A stretch of 64,000 nucleotides of DNA from Arachis hypogaea (lineage: Eukaryota > Streptophyta > Magnoliopsida > Fabales > Fabaceae): the NCBI RefSeq assembly GCF_003086295.3, contig NC_092045.1:24246890-24310889 (forward strand), in the 5' to 3' direction. The translations under genes were made by a program, and so were the position numbers. Under the pieces are notes generated by a model, which saw only the letters and a program-made list of their open reading frames with translations, searched no databases and was not told the origin of the DNA. This document shows positions 1 to 10,458 of the stretch, piece by piece (positions within the stretch are counted from its first letter, which is position 1; each line of letters opens with the position of its first letter).

Positions 1-536
1 ATTGATTATTGTTTGCTTAAAAAAAGTTATTTCCAATTTGTTTGCATGACCACATATATAATCACTGATGAGTGAGAATAAGTATAGAGAATTCATTTTT
101 AATTATATTAGTCAATTTTTTATTGTAAAATTATTCTTTTTAACTTTTGTTTTTTGTAAAAAATTTAAACTTTAACATTTAAAATTTAAAATATAAGATT
201 TATAAAAAATAATAATTTTAAATATTAATTGATATTAACTACTCCTAAAAGAAAAGAACTCTTTAATTAATCTCACCATATAGTTCATAAGATGCATTGA
301 ATGAACATGCCAGTAACTCATAATTTCCTAATGAGTTATTGGTGAAATTGAAATGAATGAATGAATAGTTCAATAAAAGTGTGACAAGTAGTCGATGGAG
401 AAGTAGGTTATCCTCTTTATGACTACAATAATGATTCTTCGGTTAGGGCTGAGACCTCACCAAACAAAACTAAATGCATTGAAGATTATTCAATAAAGAA
501 AATTAAATATGGCAACGAGAGTAAATAAATAGAATA
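1..536. other. AT-rich intergenic DNA
   Basis: No open frame or recognisable repeat end is seen here. The sequence is strongly AT-rich with short runs of A and T. The last 20-25 bases before 537 resemble the outer end of the inverted-repeat element that resumes at 13643, so part of this stretch may belong to that element. Confidence 0.5.
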
Positions 537-734
537 ATTACTGATGGTGAGCATTTTTTATATTTTTTTATTATTTTAGATATGAATTTATTGAATTTTA
601 TTCAAATTTTAGTGTTTGAAATTTATTTGAATATTATTTTAAATCGTTCTATTGTTTTGATTATTTTAGATGAAGTTTGAATCGATTTAGCAGAGTTCGT
701 ATATAAGAAAAGAAAAGAATTTAGAATTTGCTAA

Positions 735-1035
735 CTTGGCGCTACTTGGCACTAAATGCCGCATTTGGCGTTTAGCGCCCAAGGACTTTGGGAGGTGTGT
801 AACGATTTTGCCAAGCAGGCGTCCGCATTTAGCGTCAGGAGCCTTGTGATTTCTGCCAAGCCTCTGCCTCGTGGGGGTGTTAAACGCCAAGCCAGAAAGT
901 TAGAAATGAATAAGATTACACTGTCATCATGGGAGCTAAACGCCAAGTCTGATATTTAGCGCCAGGAGAACAGAATTGAAGTGGGAGTTACTGCCACCTG
1001 GGATATTAAACGTTGAATCTAACATTTAGCGCCAG
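735..1035. repeat. Array of GGCGTTTAGCGCC-type palindromes in the 5' LTR
   Basis: Several half-sites and full palindromes of the type TTTGGCGTTTAGCGCC lie 30-70 bases apart in a GC-rich island inside an AT-rich LTR. The same array is present in the 3' LTR at about 12340-12640. Confidence 0.75.
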
Positions 1036-1192
1036 TAGCGCGGATCAGCCTCACCCAAAGGAGCATCTTTAGTTGGATTTGATTTTTAATTATTGAAATT
1101 TATTTTGTTTTAGTTAAATTTTATTTACAAACAAAATTTTTTAGGGTTAGAATTTATTATTTTATTTTAATTTCTAATCAAATTAGGTTAGA

Positions 1193-1200
1193 TATAAAAG
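1193..1200 (+). promoter_or_regulatory. Probable LTR TATA box
   Basis: TATAAAAG occurs in the sequence GATATAAAAGAG and is kept in the 3' LTR at 12797-12804. The pyrimidine-rich CTCTCTTCTCTT about 25-40 bases downstream is a reasonable place for transcription to start. Confidence 0.6.
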
Positions 1201-1962
1201 AGAAAAGATTCAGCCCTTCGAACTCTCTCTTCTCTTGGACCTTATTCTGCATTTTAAATCATAATTTTTCTCTGAATCATGAGCAACTAAACCTCCATTA
1301 TTAAGGTTAGGAGCTCTGTTTATTCTATAGATTAATACTATTGTCACTCTATTTTAATTAATGCATTGATTTAATTTCAACAATTACTTTCGTTCTTCAT
1401 CTTATGAATTTGAGTGCATTAGAAAATAACTCTTATTCTATATGAATTCTTGTTGATTTTTAGAAAAGTTATCTCACTTGAATACTTATATTTGGGTAAT
1501 TAGGGTTTATGTGAAAATAAACTAGGATTGAACTTAACCCTTTAATCTTATATTAAGTGACCAAGGAATTGGTGGTTGATTAGGTATAGGAGACTAAATC
1601 ACTAAGGGATTAGGGTTAGTCAATTACAGTTTGTCATGAAATGAACTTTGCATGATTAAAAAATAGTCAGTAAGAAATATAAATTCAAAAAAATAAGCAT
1701 CTATGAAATCTTAACTGTTCTCTCACATACTTCTTATACTGAATCTACTATTTGCTTTCTGAACTCCTGAATTATTGTTTATTGCAATTTAAACCCCCCA
1801 AAACACCATTTTCTTCTAGCCTGACTAAGTGAATCATTCGATTATTATTGCTTGGTTCCTCTATCCTCGTGGGATCGACCTTCGCTCACCTGAGGTATTA
1901 CTTGGTACGACCCGGTGCACTTGCCGGTTAGTTTGTGAACTCTGAATTTCGCACCAAATTTT

Positions 1963-1983
1963 TGGTGCCGTTGCCGGGAATTG
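1963..1983 (+). other. Primer-binding site, tRNA-Asp type
   Basis: TGGTGCCGTTGCCGGGAAT lies six bases after the LTR end. Plant tRNA-Asp ends in CCCCGGCAACGGCGCCA, whose complement is TGGCGCCGTTGCCGGGG, so this is a slightly mutated tRNA-Asp primer site. Confidence 0.85.
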
Positions 1984-2334
1984 ACTACGATTAACAACTA
2001 ACCGTTGTCTGATTGCTTAGATTAGGAGTTCTTAGTTTTTAATTTCTATTTATTTTTTGTTATTAAAATTTTTGAAAATTTAGTCTTGTTTTATTTAAAA
2101 TTTTTCTCATAATTTCTGAAATTAAGTTTGGTGTCCCTTCAGTTGTTTTATTTTTCCTAATTATTTTTCTTATTAAGTTTGAATCTTGTATTCTATTTTT
2201 TCTCAGTAGTTGTCTGAATTTTTGTTTAATTTATTCAGTTATTTTATTTTATTTCTTTTACACGGATTACTTTACTGGAAATTCTCTTCACTCTGACGTA
2301 GAAATTTCCACTTTTTCTTATTTTCTGTTTATTT

Positions 2335-3371
2335 ATGAGCAGGAACAGGAACAAAGAACCACTTCTAGACTTTGATCATGAGATTGAAAGAACCTTGAGA
2401 AGGCGTTTACAACAGGCTATAGCTTATAAAGCTGGTGAAAATCTCAGGGACAACTTTGAAAGGGAAGTTGAAGAGCTCACTATGGATCCCGACAACAACA
2501 ACCTTGTTAATCCGAATGCTCTTCATGCTTAATATTCCTTAATAACCCAAAAGGATACTTGGTTCATACACTGTCCCTAGTCCCAATTTCTATGAAAATA
2601 ATATTGTTGTACTTCCTTTGGCTGCTAAGAACTTTGAGCTGAAACCTCAGCTCATTACCTTGGTGCAATAGAATTGTCAGTTTTATGGACTCCCGCAGAA
2701 AGACCCAAACTTATTCATCTCAAATTTTCTGCAGATCTGTGATACTATAAAGACCAATGGTGTCTAGCCTGATGTTTATAAGTTGCTCCTCTTTTCGTTT
2801 GCTGTATGGGACAAAGCCAAGCAGTAGCTTGATACATAGCTTAAGAAAAGCTTGGATACATGGGATAAGTTGGTCAACAGGTTTTTAACTAAGTTCTTTC
2901 TACCTCAGAAGCTGACTAAGCTGAGGATGGATGTTCAGACTTTCAAGAAGAGAGAGGATGAATCTCTCTATGAAGCTTGGGAGAGATACAAATTGATGCT
3001 CAGGAAATGTCCTCCTGACATGTTCTCAGATTGCATTCAGTTATAGATCTTTTATGATGGAGTTACTGAGACCGCCAAAATGTCTTTGAATAATTCTACA
3101 GGCGGATCCCTCCACATGAAAAAGACCCTGAAGAGGCTATGGAGTTGATTGAAATGGTTGCTAACAACCAATACTTGTACTCTTTTGAGAGGATCTCTAT
3201 TAGGAAAGGAGTCATAAAATTGGATGCTTTGGATGTCATTCTTGCTCAATTACAAGGTCATATCTCAACAGATCAATGTCATTACCCAACACTTGAGTGG
3301 AATGCAAGTCTCAGCTGTTAATACTCAAGATACATCTTATGACATGAGTGGTGGCTTTTCTCAAGGTGAGA
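2335..3371 (+). pseudogene. Broken gag, N-terminal part (outer element)
   Basis: The frame starts MSRNRNKEPLLDFDHEIERT, matching the start of the gag at 58720 on the minus strand. It is stopped after 65 codons, and later pieces continue in changing frames. Recognisable stretches include the gag core (KLVNRFLTKFFLPQKL, then FKKREDESLYEAWERYK) and then the MVANNQYLY region. Several stops and frameshifts make it non-functional. The reading frame is cut at GGTGAGA by the nested element at 3372 and resumes after 8705 with TYDYVKF. Gag would form the virus-like particle that packages element RNA. Confidence 0.85.
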
Positions 3372-4893
3372 CAATGAGCGGATATTTTATACGCTTTTTG
3401 CCATCATTTTCATATAGTTTTTAGCATGTTTTGTTTAAGTTTTATTAAGTTTTCATAGGTTTTAGTGCAAAATTCACATTTTTGGATTCTACTTTGAGTT
3501 TGTGTGTTTTTATAAAATTTCAGGTATTTTCTATCTGAAATTGAGGAGTTGGAGCAAAAGTTTGATTTAGAGGTAGAGAAAGCACTGTAGATGCTATCAG
3601 GATCTGACCTCCTTGCACTCAAAAGAGCTTCTCTAAAGTAATAGAAGTCCAAATGGAGCGTTCTTAATGCATATGAGAATCTAAGATTCAGGGCTTTCCA
3701 GCAATATATAATAGTCCATACTTTGCTTCAGAATTAAAGGCCCAAAACTGGCGTTCAACACCAATTATCTACCCCAGTCCAGGCGTCCAATGCCCAGAGA
3801 GGAGTGGCCAGCGTCCAACGCCCATAAAGATGTCCCCAGCCAGCCTTCAATGCCCAAAGAGCACGTGGATACCACTCAAGCTCAGCCCAAACACTCACTA
3901 AGTGGGTCTCGAAAGTGGATTTTTGCACTACAAGTCTAAGCCTATCTTATTTCTGTAATCCCTAGTTATTAGTTTACTATTTAAAGGAGAAGATCATCCT
4001 TTTGTTAGACAACTTTCGATCTCTCCTGGTATTTTTCGAACCTTTCATTGTGTTTTCTATCAGTATGAGTCTCTAAAACTCCTAGGTTAAAGGGAGGAGC
4101 TTTGCTGAGTTTTATTGATTAATAAAAGTATTACTGTTCTATCTCAATTTGTGTTTGATCCTCTATTCTAAGATGTATCTTCATTCTTCAACCTAATGAA
4201 TGAGTTGAACCGGCACAAGGTTATCTCTATTCTACATGGGTTCAGCGAGCGTATTTCATCAGATATCAATGAACCACCAGCTTGATTATACATCTCTTAG
4301 ACGGCTAATCCATCACTTCATTGGGGACTTCTCGAGACGCCAGTTCAGCCAAGGTATGGGAAGATTAGGGTCTTTGTGGTAAAGATAAGAACCAAAGGCA
4401 CAACATTCTCTAATCCGGAAGATTTGACCTTATCTATGGCGTTTTGAGTAGGATCATCAAGGGGAATGGACTACAGGAGCTTCACCCTCATTCAGACTGG
4501 ATGCGCACTAACCCTGGTGCTTAGCCTAGAGGAGAATTGGTGACCTCTCAAGAAAGGCGTTGATCACATACAGCCTGCCATAGAAGAAATCATTCACAGT
4601 TGGCGTAGATAGGGAGATTAAATTAATCCAGAAGAATAAAGTATCTCTAAAGCCCTAACCATCTTCTTATCATTGCATTCACCTTCAATTGAGTAACATT
4701 ATCTTTATTATACTTTTATGCGCTTTAAACAAACAAACAACTTTTCTATCCGCCTGACTAAGATCTACAAAATAACCACAACTTGATTCAAGCCAACAAT
4801 CCTCGTGGGATCGACCCTGACTCACTCAAGTATTACTTGGACGACCCAGTGCACTTGCTGGTTTAGTTGTGTGAAGTTTAATTTCGCGCACCA
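3372..4893 (+). repeat. 5' LTR of the nested element
   Basis: It begins CAATGAGCGGAT, where relatives in this window have TGATGAGCGGAT, and ends CGCGCACCA. Its last 500 bases match 8197-8700. Its start matches LTRs at 63091 (same strand) and at 26110, 31523, 53132 and 62080 (opposite strand). It carries a weak palindrome array at about 3748-3860 and the conserved inner block at about 4800-4862. Confidence 0.85.
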
Positions 4894-4899
4894 AGTTTT

Positions 4900-4920
4900 T
4901 GGCAACATTGCCGGGGATTG
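4900..4920 (+). other. Primer-binding site, tRNA-Asp type, mutated
   Basis: TGGCAACATTGCCGGGGATT follows the LTR end after six bases. It differs from the tRNA-Asp complement mainly at the GCC and G positions in the middle, so it is recognisable but degraded. Confidence 0.75.
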
Positions 4921-6222
4921 TTCGAGTTTGGGCAACTAACGGATTGTCTTGTTTCTTAGATTAGGTATTGTTTTTTTATTTTATTTGAGTCTTTTATTTT
5001 CTTTTTCTTTTTCGAAAAAATTTAAAAAATTTTCAAAAACCTTTTCTTTTCTTTATTAATCTTGATCTTTTGTTTGAGTCTTTGTTCTTGTTCTTGTTTG
5101 AGTCCTTTTCAAATTTCTTGAATCTTTTTCAAAAAAAAATTTCAAAAATAATGTCTTTTGTTTGAATCTTGTGTCAATCTTTAAGCTTGATGTCTTCTTG
5201 TGGCTTTTCTTTTAAAATTTTTGAAATTGGTATCTTTGATTTTCAAAATTTTTAAGTTTAGTGTCTTTTGCATATTCTTTTTTTTCTTGGAATTATTTGA
5301 GTTTTGTTCTTGGTGTTCTTCTTAATCTTCAAAGTGTCCTTGTTTTTCTTCTTGTTTTGATCTTAAAAATTTTAAGTTTGGTGTCTCTTTGTGTTTCTCT
5401 TTGCAATTTCTGAATTCTAGGTGTCTTAGATTTAAAAATTTTAAGTTTGGTGTCTTTTTGTTGTTTTTCTCTTCTTCATTAATTCAAATATATATATATA
5501 TATAATCTTTTTACTTCAATTTTCGAAAATCAATAAAAATTTCAAAATTTTTATTTCAAAATCATTGTCTTATCTTATCTTAGTTTTTAATTTCAAATTT
5601 AAATCTTTTTAAAATTAAATATTTTCAAAAATCATATTTTTTTTTTCAAATCACTATCTTATCTTTTTATCCTTCTTTAAAATTCAAAAATCTTATCTTA
5701 TCTTATTTCAAATTTCAAAATCAAATCTTTTTAAAAATCAAATTTCAGATCTTATCTTTTTCAAATCTTTTCAAAATCTTATCTTATCTTTTCTAATTTC
5801 AAGTTTTAAATTCAATCTTTTCTAATCTTCTATCTTATCTTGTTTCAAATCTTTCTTAATTAGTTACTTGTTTTCTCTTTCTTTTTTTTCAAAACTTCCT
5901 AACTAATTCTTCTCTCTTCTAATTTCGAAAATATCTTCTCTCTTTCTCTCTCTTCTTTTTCAAAAATTCATCATTTAATTTTCAAATATTTTTAGTTAAT
6001 TAGTTTTATTTTCGATTTTAATTAATAAATAAAAATAAAAACAAAAATATTTTCTCTTTTTACTTCTAATTTTCGAATTTCTATCCCTCTCTTTTCGAAT
6101 TCTTCTTCTCTTTTCTCTATCTTCATTCTTCTTTTCTTTCTTCTTCACATCTCACAAGGAGTCCTCTATTCTTGAACATAGAGCTCCCATTCTTCTTTTT
6201 TCTTGTCTTCTTTTTCTTGTTT
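4921..6222 (+). other. AT-rich gag leader of the nested element
   Basis: About 1.3 kb without coding capacity, very rich in T on this strand, with repeated TTTTCAAA and TTTCGAAAA runs and a short TA repeat near 5489-5505. AAGTTTGGTGTC or a close variant occurs near 5254, 5374 and 5443. The young element at 51309-62080 has a matching leader on the other strand (58725-60230). Confidence 0.65.
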
Positions 6223-8196
6223 ATGACCAGGAACAGAGATAAAGAGCCTCTTTTTAAACATGATCCTGAACCTGAAAAAACTCTAAGGAGGTGTTTACAA
6301 CAAGTTAAAGCATAATGCTCCAGAAGAAACCTCTCAGAAAATTTTGAACAAGAAGCTGAAGACATGGCAGACAATGCTAATAATGGAGGAGATGCAAGAA
6401 AGGTTCTTGGTGACTACACTATACCAACCTCTAATTTTTATAGAAGAAGTATCTCCATACCTTCCATTAGAGCTAACAACTTTAAGCTTAAGCCTCAGTT
6501 AATCTCTCTTCTGCAACAGAATTGCAAGTTCCATGGACTTCCACTAGAAGATCCACACCAATTTCTACCGGGATTCTTGCAAATTTGTGACACTGTTAAG
6601 ACCAATGGAGTGGATCCTGAGGTCTACAGACTTTTGCTCTTTCCCTTTGCTGTTAGAGACAGAGCTAAAATATGGTTGGATTCTCAACCTAAAGAAAGCT
6701 TAGACTCTTGGAAAAAGCTGGTTAATGATTTCTTGGCCAAGTTCTTTCCTCCCTAGAAGATGAGCGAAATAAAAGTGGAAGTTCAAACCTTCAGACAAAG
6801 AGAAGGTGAATCCCTCTATGAAGCTTGGAAAAGATACAAGCAACTAGTCAGAATATGTCCTTCTGACATACTCTCAGAATGGTCTATCCTAGGCACCTTC
6901 TATGATGGCTTATCAGAGATGTCCAAAATATCATTGGACAGCTCTGCAGGTAGATCACTCTACTTGAAGAAAACGCTTGCAGAAGCAAGAGAACTCATTG
7001 AGATGGTTGCAAACAACCAATTCATGTACACTTCTGAAATAAACCCTATGAACAATGGGTACCTCAGAAGAAAGGAGTTCTTGAAGTTGACACTCTGAAT
7101 GCCATATTGGCTCAGAATAAGATCTTGACCCAGCCGGTCAATATGATCTCTCAGCATTTGACTGGAATGCAAGCTGCAACTGGCAGCACTCAAGAAGCTT
7201 CCTCTAAAGGAGAAGCTTATGATCCTGACCAATCCACCATGGAAGAGGTGAATTACATGGGAGAACCCTATGAAAACACCTACAATCCCTCATGGAGGAA
7301 CCATTCTAACCTTTCATGGAAAGATCAACAGAAGCCTCAACAAGGCTTCAATAATAATCAAGGTGGAAGAACCCAGAATAGGTTCAACAACAGGCCACAA
7401 TTTCCATCTTCTCAAGAGAATATGGAGACTTGTAAGCAGAGTCTTTCTAACTTAGTAACTATAGTCTCCAACCTCTCTAAGACCACTCATAGTTTCATAA
7501 CTGAAATAAGGTTCTCCATTAGAAATTTGGAGGTACAAGTTGGTCAATTGAGCAAGAGAATCCCTAAAACTCCTCCTGATACTCTTCCTAGTAACACTAA
7601 AGTAAACCTAAGAGAATATTGCAAGGCCATCACCACTGAGGATGAGGCCGAATATGGAGAAACTCATATGGCATTGAACGCCAGTGAGGAAGACCTCACT
7701 GGGCATTCAATGTCCAAGTTGGCACAGAAGCTGGCGTTGAACGCCAATGAGGAATACCTCACTAGGCATTCAACGCCCAAACAGGCATCAAAGTTGGTGT
7801 TGAATGCAGTGAGGAAGCCTTCATCGGGAGTTCAACGCCCAAACTGGCAGGGAATCTAGCGTTGAACGCCAGTCAGGGAGCACTGGCTGGGCGTTCCACG
7901 GCCAACTTGGCAAAGGAACTGGCGTTGAACGCTAGTGAAGGGATGCATGATGGGCTTTCAACACCCAAATGACCACCAGAACTGGCGTTGAATGCCAGTA
8001 ATGGAACACCTACTAAGAAAATTCCTATCCAAGAATTAAAAGAAGCCAAGGCTCATGTAGAGACCATAGAGGTTCCCTTGCATGCACTCCTACAGTGCAT
8101 GAGTTCTGATGAATATACATCCTCTGATGAGGATGGGGACACTAGAGAAGAGCAAGTTGCTCGATACCTAGAAGCTCTTATGAAGCTAAATGCTAA
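6223..8196 (+). pseudogene. Broken gag of the nested element, expanded by a repeat array
   Basis: The frame starts MTRNRDKEPLFKHDPEPEKT, meets a stop after about 30 codons, and continues with the gag core at 6364-6756 (PFAVRDRAKIWLDSQPKE). A TAG follows FFPP, then 6760-7098 continues in frame. A frameshift near 7095 leads to 7107-7859. Near the C-terminus, where the young gag has only a short acidic linker, this copy has five or six repeats encoding variants of LALNASEEDLTGHS; these come from GGCGTTGAACGCC palindromes. The conserved end VARYLEALMKLNAK is reached near 8196, where the sequence jumps into LTR. Confidence 0.85.
7668..8000 (+). repeat. Palindrome array inside gag coding sequence
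   Basis: Units contain GGCGTTGAACGCCAGT followed by a GAGGAA...CTCACT arm and a second half-site GGCATTCAACGCCC. About five units are spaced 60-75 bases apart. The first units are read in the gag frame; later units contain stops. The same palindrome is found in LTRs, so the array was gained or amplified within a protein-coding part. Confidence 0.75.
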
Positions 8197-8700
8197 AAAC
8201 CAAAGGCAGATCATTCTCTGATCCAAAGATTCGACCTTGTCTGTGGCCTTTTGAGTAGGATCATCAAGGGAAATGGACTACAAGAGCTTCACCCTCATTT
8301 AGACTGGATGCGCACTAACCCTGGTGTTCAGCCTAGAGGAGAATCGGCGACCTCTCAAGAAAGGCATTGATCACATACAACCTGCCATATAAGAAATCAT
8401 TCATAGTTGGCATAGACAGTGAGACCGAATTAATCCAGAAGAATAAAGCATCTCTGAAGCCTTAACCATCTTCTTATCATTGCATTCACCTTCAATTGAG
8501 TAGCGTTATCTTTATTTTACTTTTATGCGCTTTAAACAAACAAACAACTTTTCTATCCACCTGACTAAGATTTACAAAATGACCACAGCTTGATTCAAGC
8601 TAACAATCCTCGTGGGATCGACTCTGACTCACTCAGGTATTACTTGGACGACCCAGTGCATTTGCTGGTTCAGTTGTGCGAAGTTTAATTTCGCGCACCA
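8197..8700 (+). repeat. Truncated 3' LTR of the nested element
   Basis: From AACCAAAGGCA onward this matches 4389-4893 of the 5' LTR to the terminal GCGCACCA. Roughly the first 1 kb of the LTR is missing. The join is directly after the end of gag coding, so one deletion or template jump removed pol, the 3' untranslated part and most of the LTR. Confidence 0.85.
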
Positions 8701-9357
8701 TGAGACTTATGATTATGTTAAATTTCCTCCTAAATAGGTTAATTACATGGGTAATTCCTCTAGACCCCCCAACAATGATCCTTTATCTAAGACATATAAT
8801 CCGAGTTGGAGGAATCATCCTAATTTTGGTTGGAAAAATCAAGCACAGGGACAACAAAATTTTGGCAACAATTCTCAGGGCAATTTCAAGCAGAATAATT
8901 TTAGCAACCAGCAGTTTCATCCCTCTCAACCACAACAAGCACCTTCTCAGTCTCAGAATTCTCCTGAATTAGCATCTATTGTCACAAATCTTTCCAAAAG
9001 TACTCTTAGTTTCATGCAGGAGACCAGAGCTTCAGTTAGAAACTTGGAGGTTCAGATGGGTCAACTAGCCACAAAAGTTGCTAAAATTGATCAGAGGTCC
9101 AGCAACACCCTTTCTAGTAACACAATTCCAAATCCAAGAGAGGAGTGCAAGGTTATCACCTTGGTAAGTAGACCAGTGGTAGGTGAGGAAGCACAAGTTA
9201 CTGAGGGACCGGTTGAAAAAGAAGCTCCAGAGAAGACTGAGGATGCTGTAGTACACGCCCCTCTAAGGCACTCGGATAACCCCCTTCTGGTTGATCTTGA
9301 GCAATATCCAGCATTTCCTAAAGCACCTAAATACAAGCCAAAGCTGTCATATGCTTA
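8701..9357 (+). pseudogene. Broken gag, C-terminal part (outer element)
   Basis: After the target duplication the frame reads TYDYVKFPPK, one stop, then VNYMGNSSRPPNN and the asparagine/glutamine-rich stretch KTYNPSWRNHPNFGWKNQ that is typical of this gag family. A predicted helix (VRNLEVQMGQLA) follows. The open frame ends KPKLSYA at 9358, where one TAG separates it from the protease region RLQKETKDKQFSKFLKV. Confidence 0.85.
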
Positions 9358-9360
9358 GAG

Positions 9361-10458
9361 GCTTCAAAAGGAGACAAAAGACAAACAATTTTCAAAGTTC
9401 TTGAAAGTCTTTAGAATGTTACAAATCAATATTTCTTTTGCTGAGGTTTTGGAGTAAATGCCTTTCTATGTCAAGTTCATGAAGGAGTTGCTATCCAAAA
9501 AGAGGCCTTTAAAGGGAGATAAGACAGTGGTCCTGACCAAGGAATGTAGTGCCATAATTCAGAATAATTTGCCAAGGATGATGGCTGATTCAGAGAGCTT
9601 TCAAATTTCATATACCATTGGAAGCACAGCCTTTGAGAAAGCCTTATATGATCTGGGAGCAAGCATAAATTTAATGCCCTTGTCTATGATGAAGAAGCTA
9701 CAAATCAAAGAAGAACAACCAACAAGATAGTATTACAAATGGCAGATAAATCTTTGAAGCATGCACATGGAATAGTGGAGAATATCTTGGTTAAGGTGGG
9801 TAAGTTCTTCCTCCCAATAAATTTTGTAATTCTTGACATGGGGGAGGATGAAAACGCCTCTATAATACTAGGAAGACCATTTCTAGCCACTAGGAGAGCT
9901 CTGATTGATGTAGAAGAAAGTGAATTGATGTTGAGGGTGCATGAGGAGCATTTGATCTTCAAGATTTTTAAACTCATACATCACTCAGTTGAAGAAGGCA
10001 ATTACATGAAGACTGAGTTCATTGATCCAAATATCCAAGAATCCCCTGATAATGTAAAACAGAGTTTGCAACTCAAACCTCCCTTGGTGGAAATCAATAC
10101 AATTCCTCCTAATATCAAACCTAAGTTTGGTGTTGGGTGTATGTCATCTACCAAGGAGGAAGTTCCCAAGAAGAAAGTACCAAGGGGATAGAGAAACAAA
10201 AAGATCCCCACTAAAGGTTTCTCCCCAGGGTTAAAGGTGGTGTTGACTCATAATCCAGTGTTGCCCTATACAATAAACAAGATCCTCTCTTTTGAGCATA
10301 TTGAGCTAATCTATGAGGACACAGGGAACCGATTCACAGTGAGAGGTGAGGAGTTGAAGCATTATGACCAACCTCCACCATTACAACAATCAACCATCAA
10401 GCTAGTGACATTAAAGAAGCGCTTATTGGGAGGCAACCTAATCTTTAGTATCCTTTGA
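9361..10458 (+). pseudogene. Broken aspartic protease and pol tail (outer element)
   Basis: The pre-protease linker (FAEVLE, stop, MPFYVKFMKELLSKKRPL) leads to a retropepsin-like domain with the active-site region ALYDLGASINLMPLS. A frameshift near 9729 changes frame; the domain ends with ASIILGRPFLATRRALID. After KKKVPRG and a stop near 10191 the sequence goes straight to a tail with FSPGLKVVLTHNPV and RFTVRGEELKHYD, which resembles the region after integrase in Athila-like pol. Reverse transcriptase, RNase H and integrase core are absent. The protease would cut Gag-Pol in the particle. Confidence 0.75.

Larger units (their letters stand above)
542..1956 (+). repeat. 5' LTR of the outer Athila-like element
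   Basis: It begins TGATGGTGAGCA and ends GCACCA, so it has the TG...CA ends usual for LTRs. It aligns along its length with 12148-13642. It contains a palindrome array at about 735-1035, a TATA box at 1193-1200, and near its inner end the conserved block with GTGGGATCGACC and TATTACTTGG that recurs in other LTRs of the window. Confidence 0.85.
3372..8700 (+). mobile_element. Nested Athila-like element lacking pol, 3' LTR truncated
   Basis: The element sits inside the outer gag, flanked by TGAGA at 3367-3371 and 8701-8705. Removing it with one copy of the duplication restores the outer gag frame (GE then TYDYV). It has a full 5' LTR, a tRNA-Asp type primer site, a long AT-rich leader, a broken gag and only the last third of a 3' LTR. 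Protease, reverse transcriptase and integrase are missing. The first two bases read CA where relatives have TG. Confidence 0.85.
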
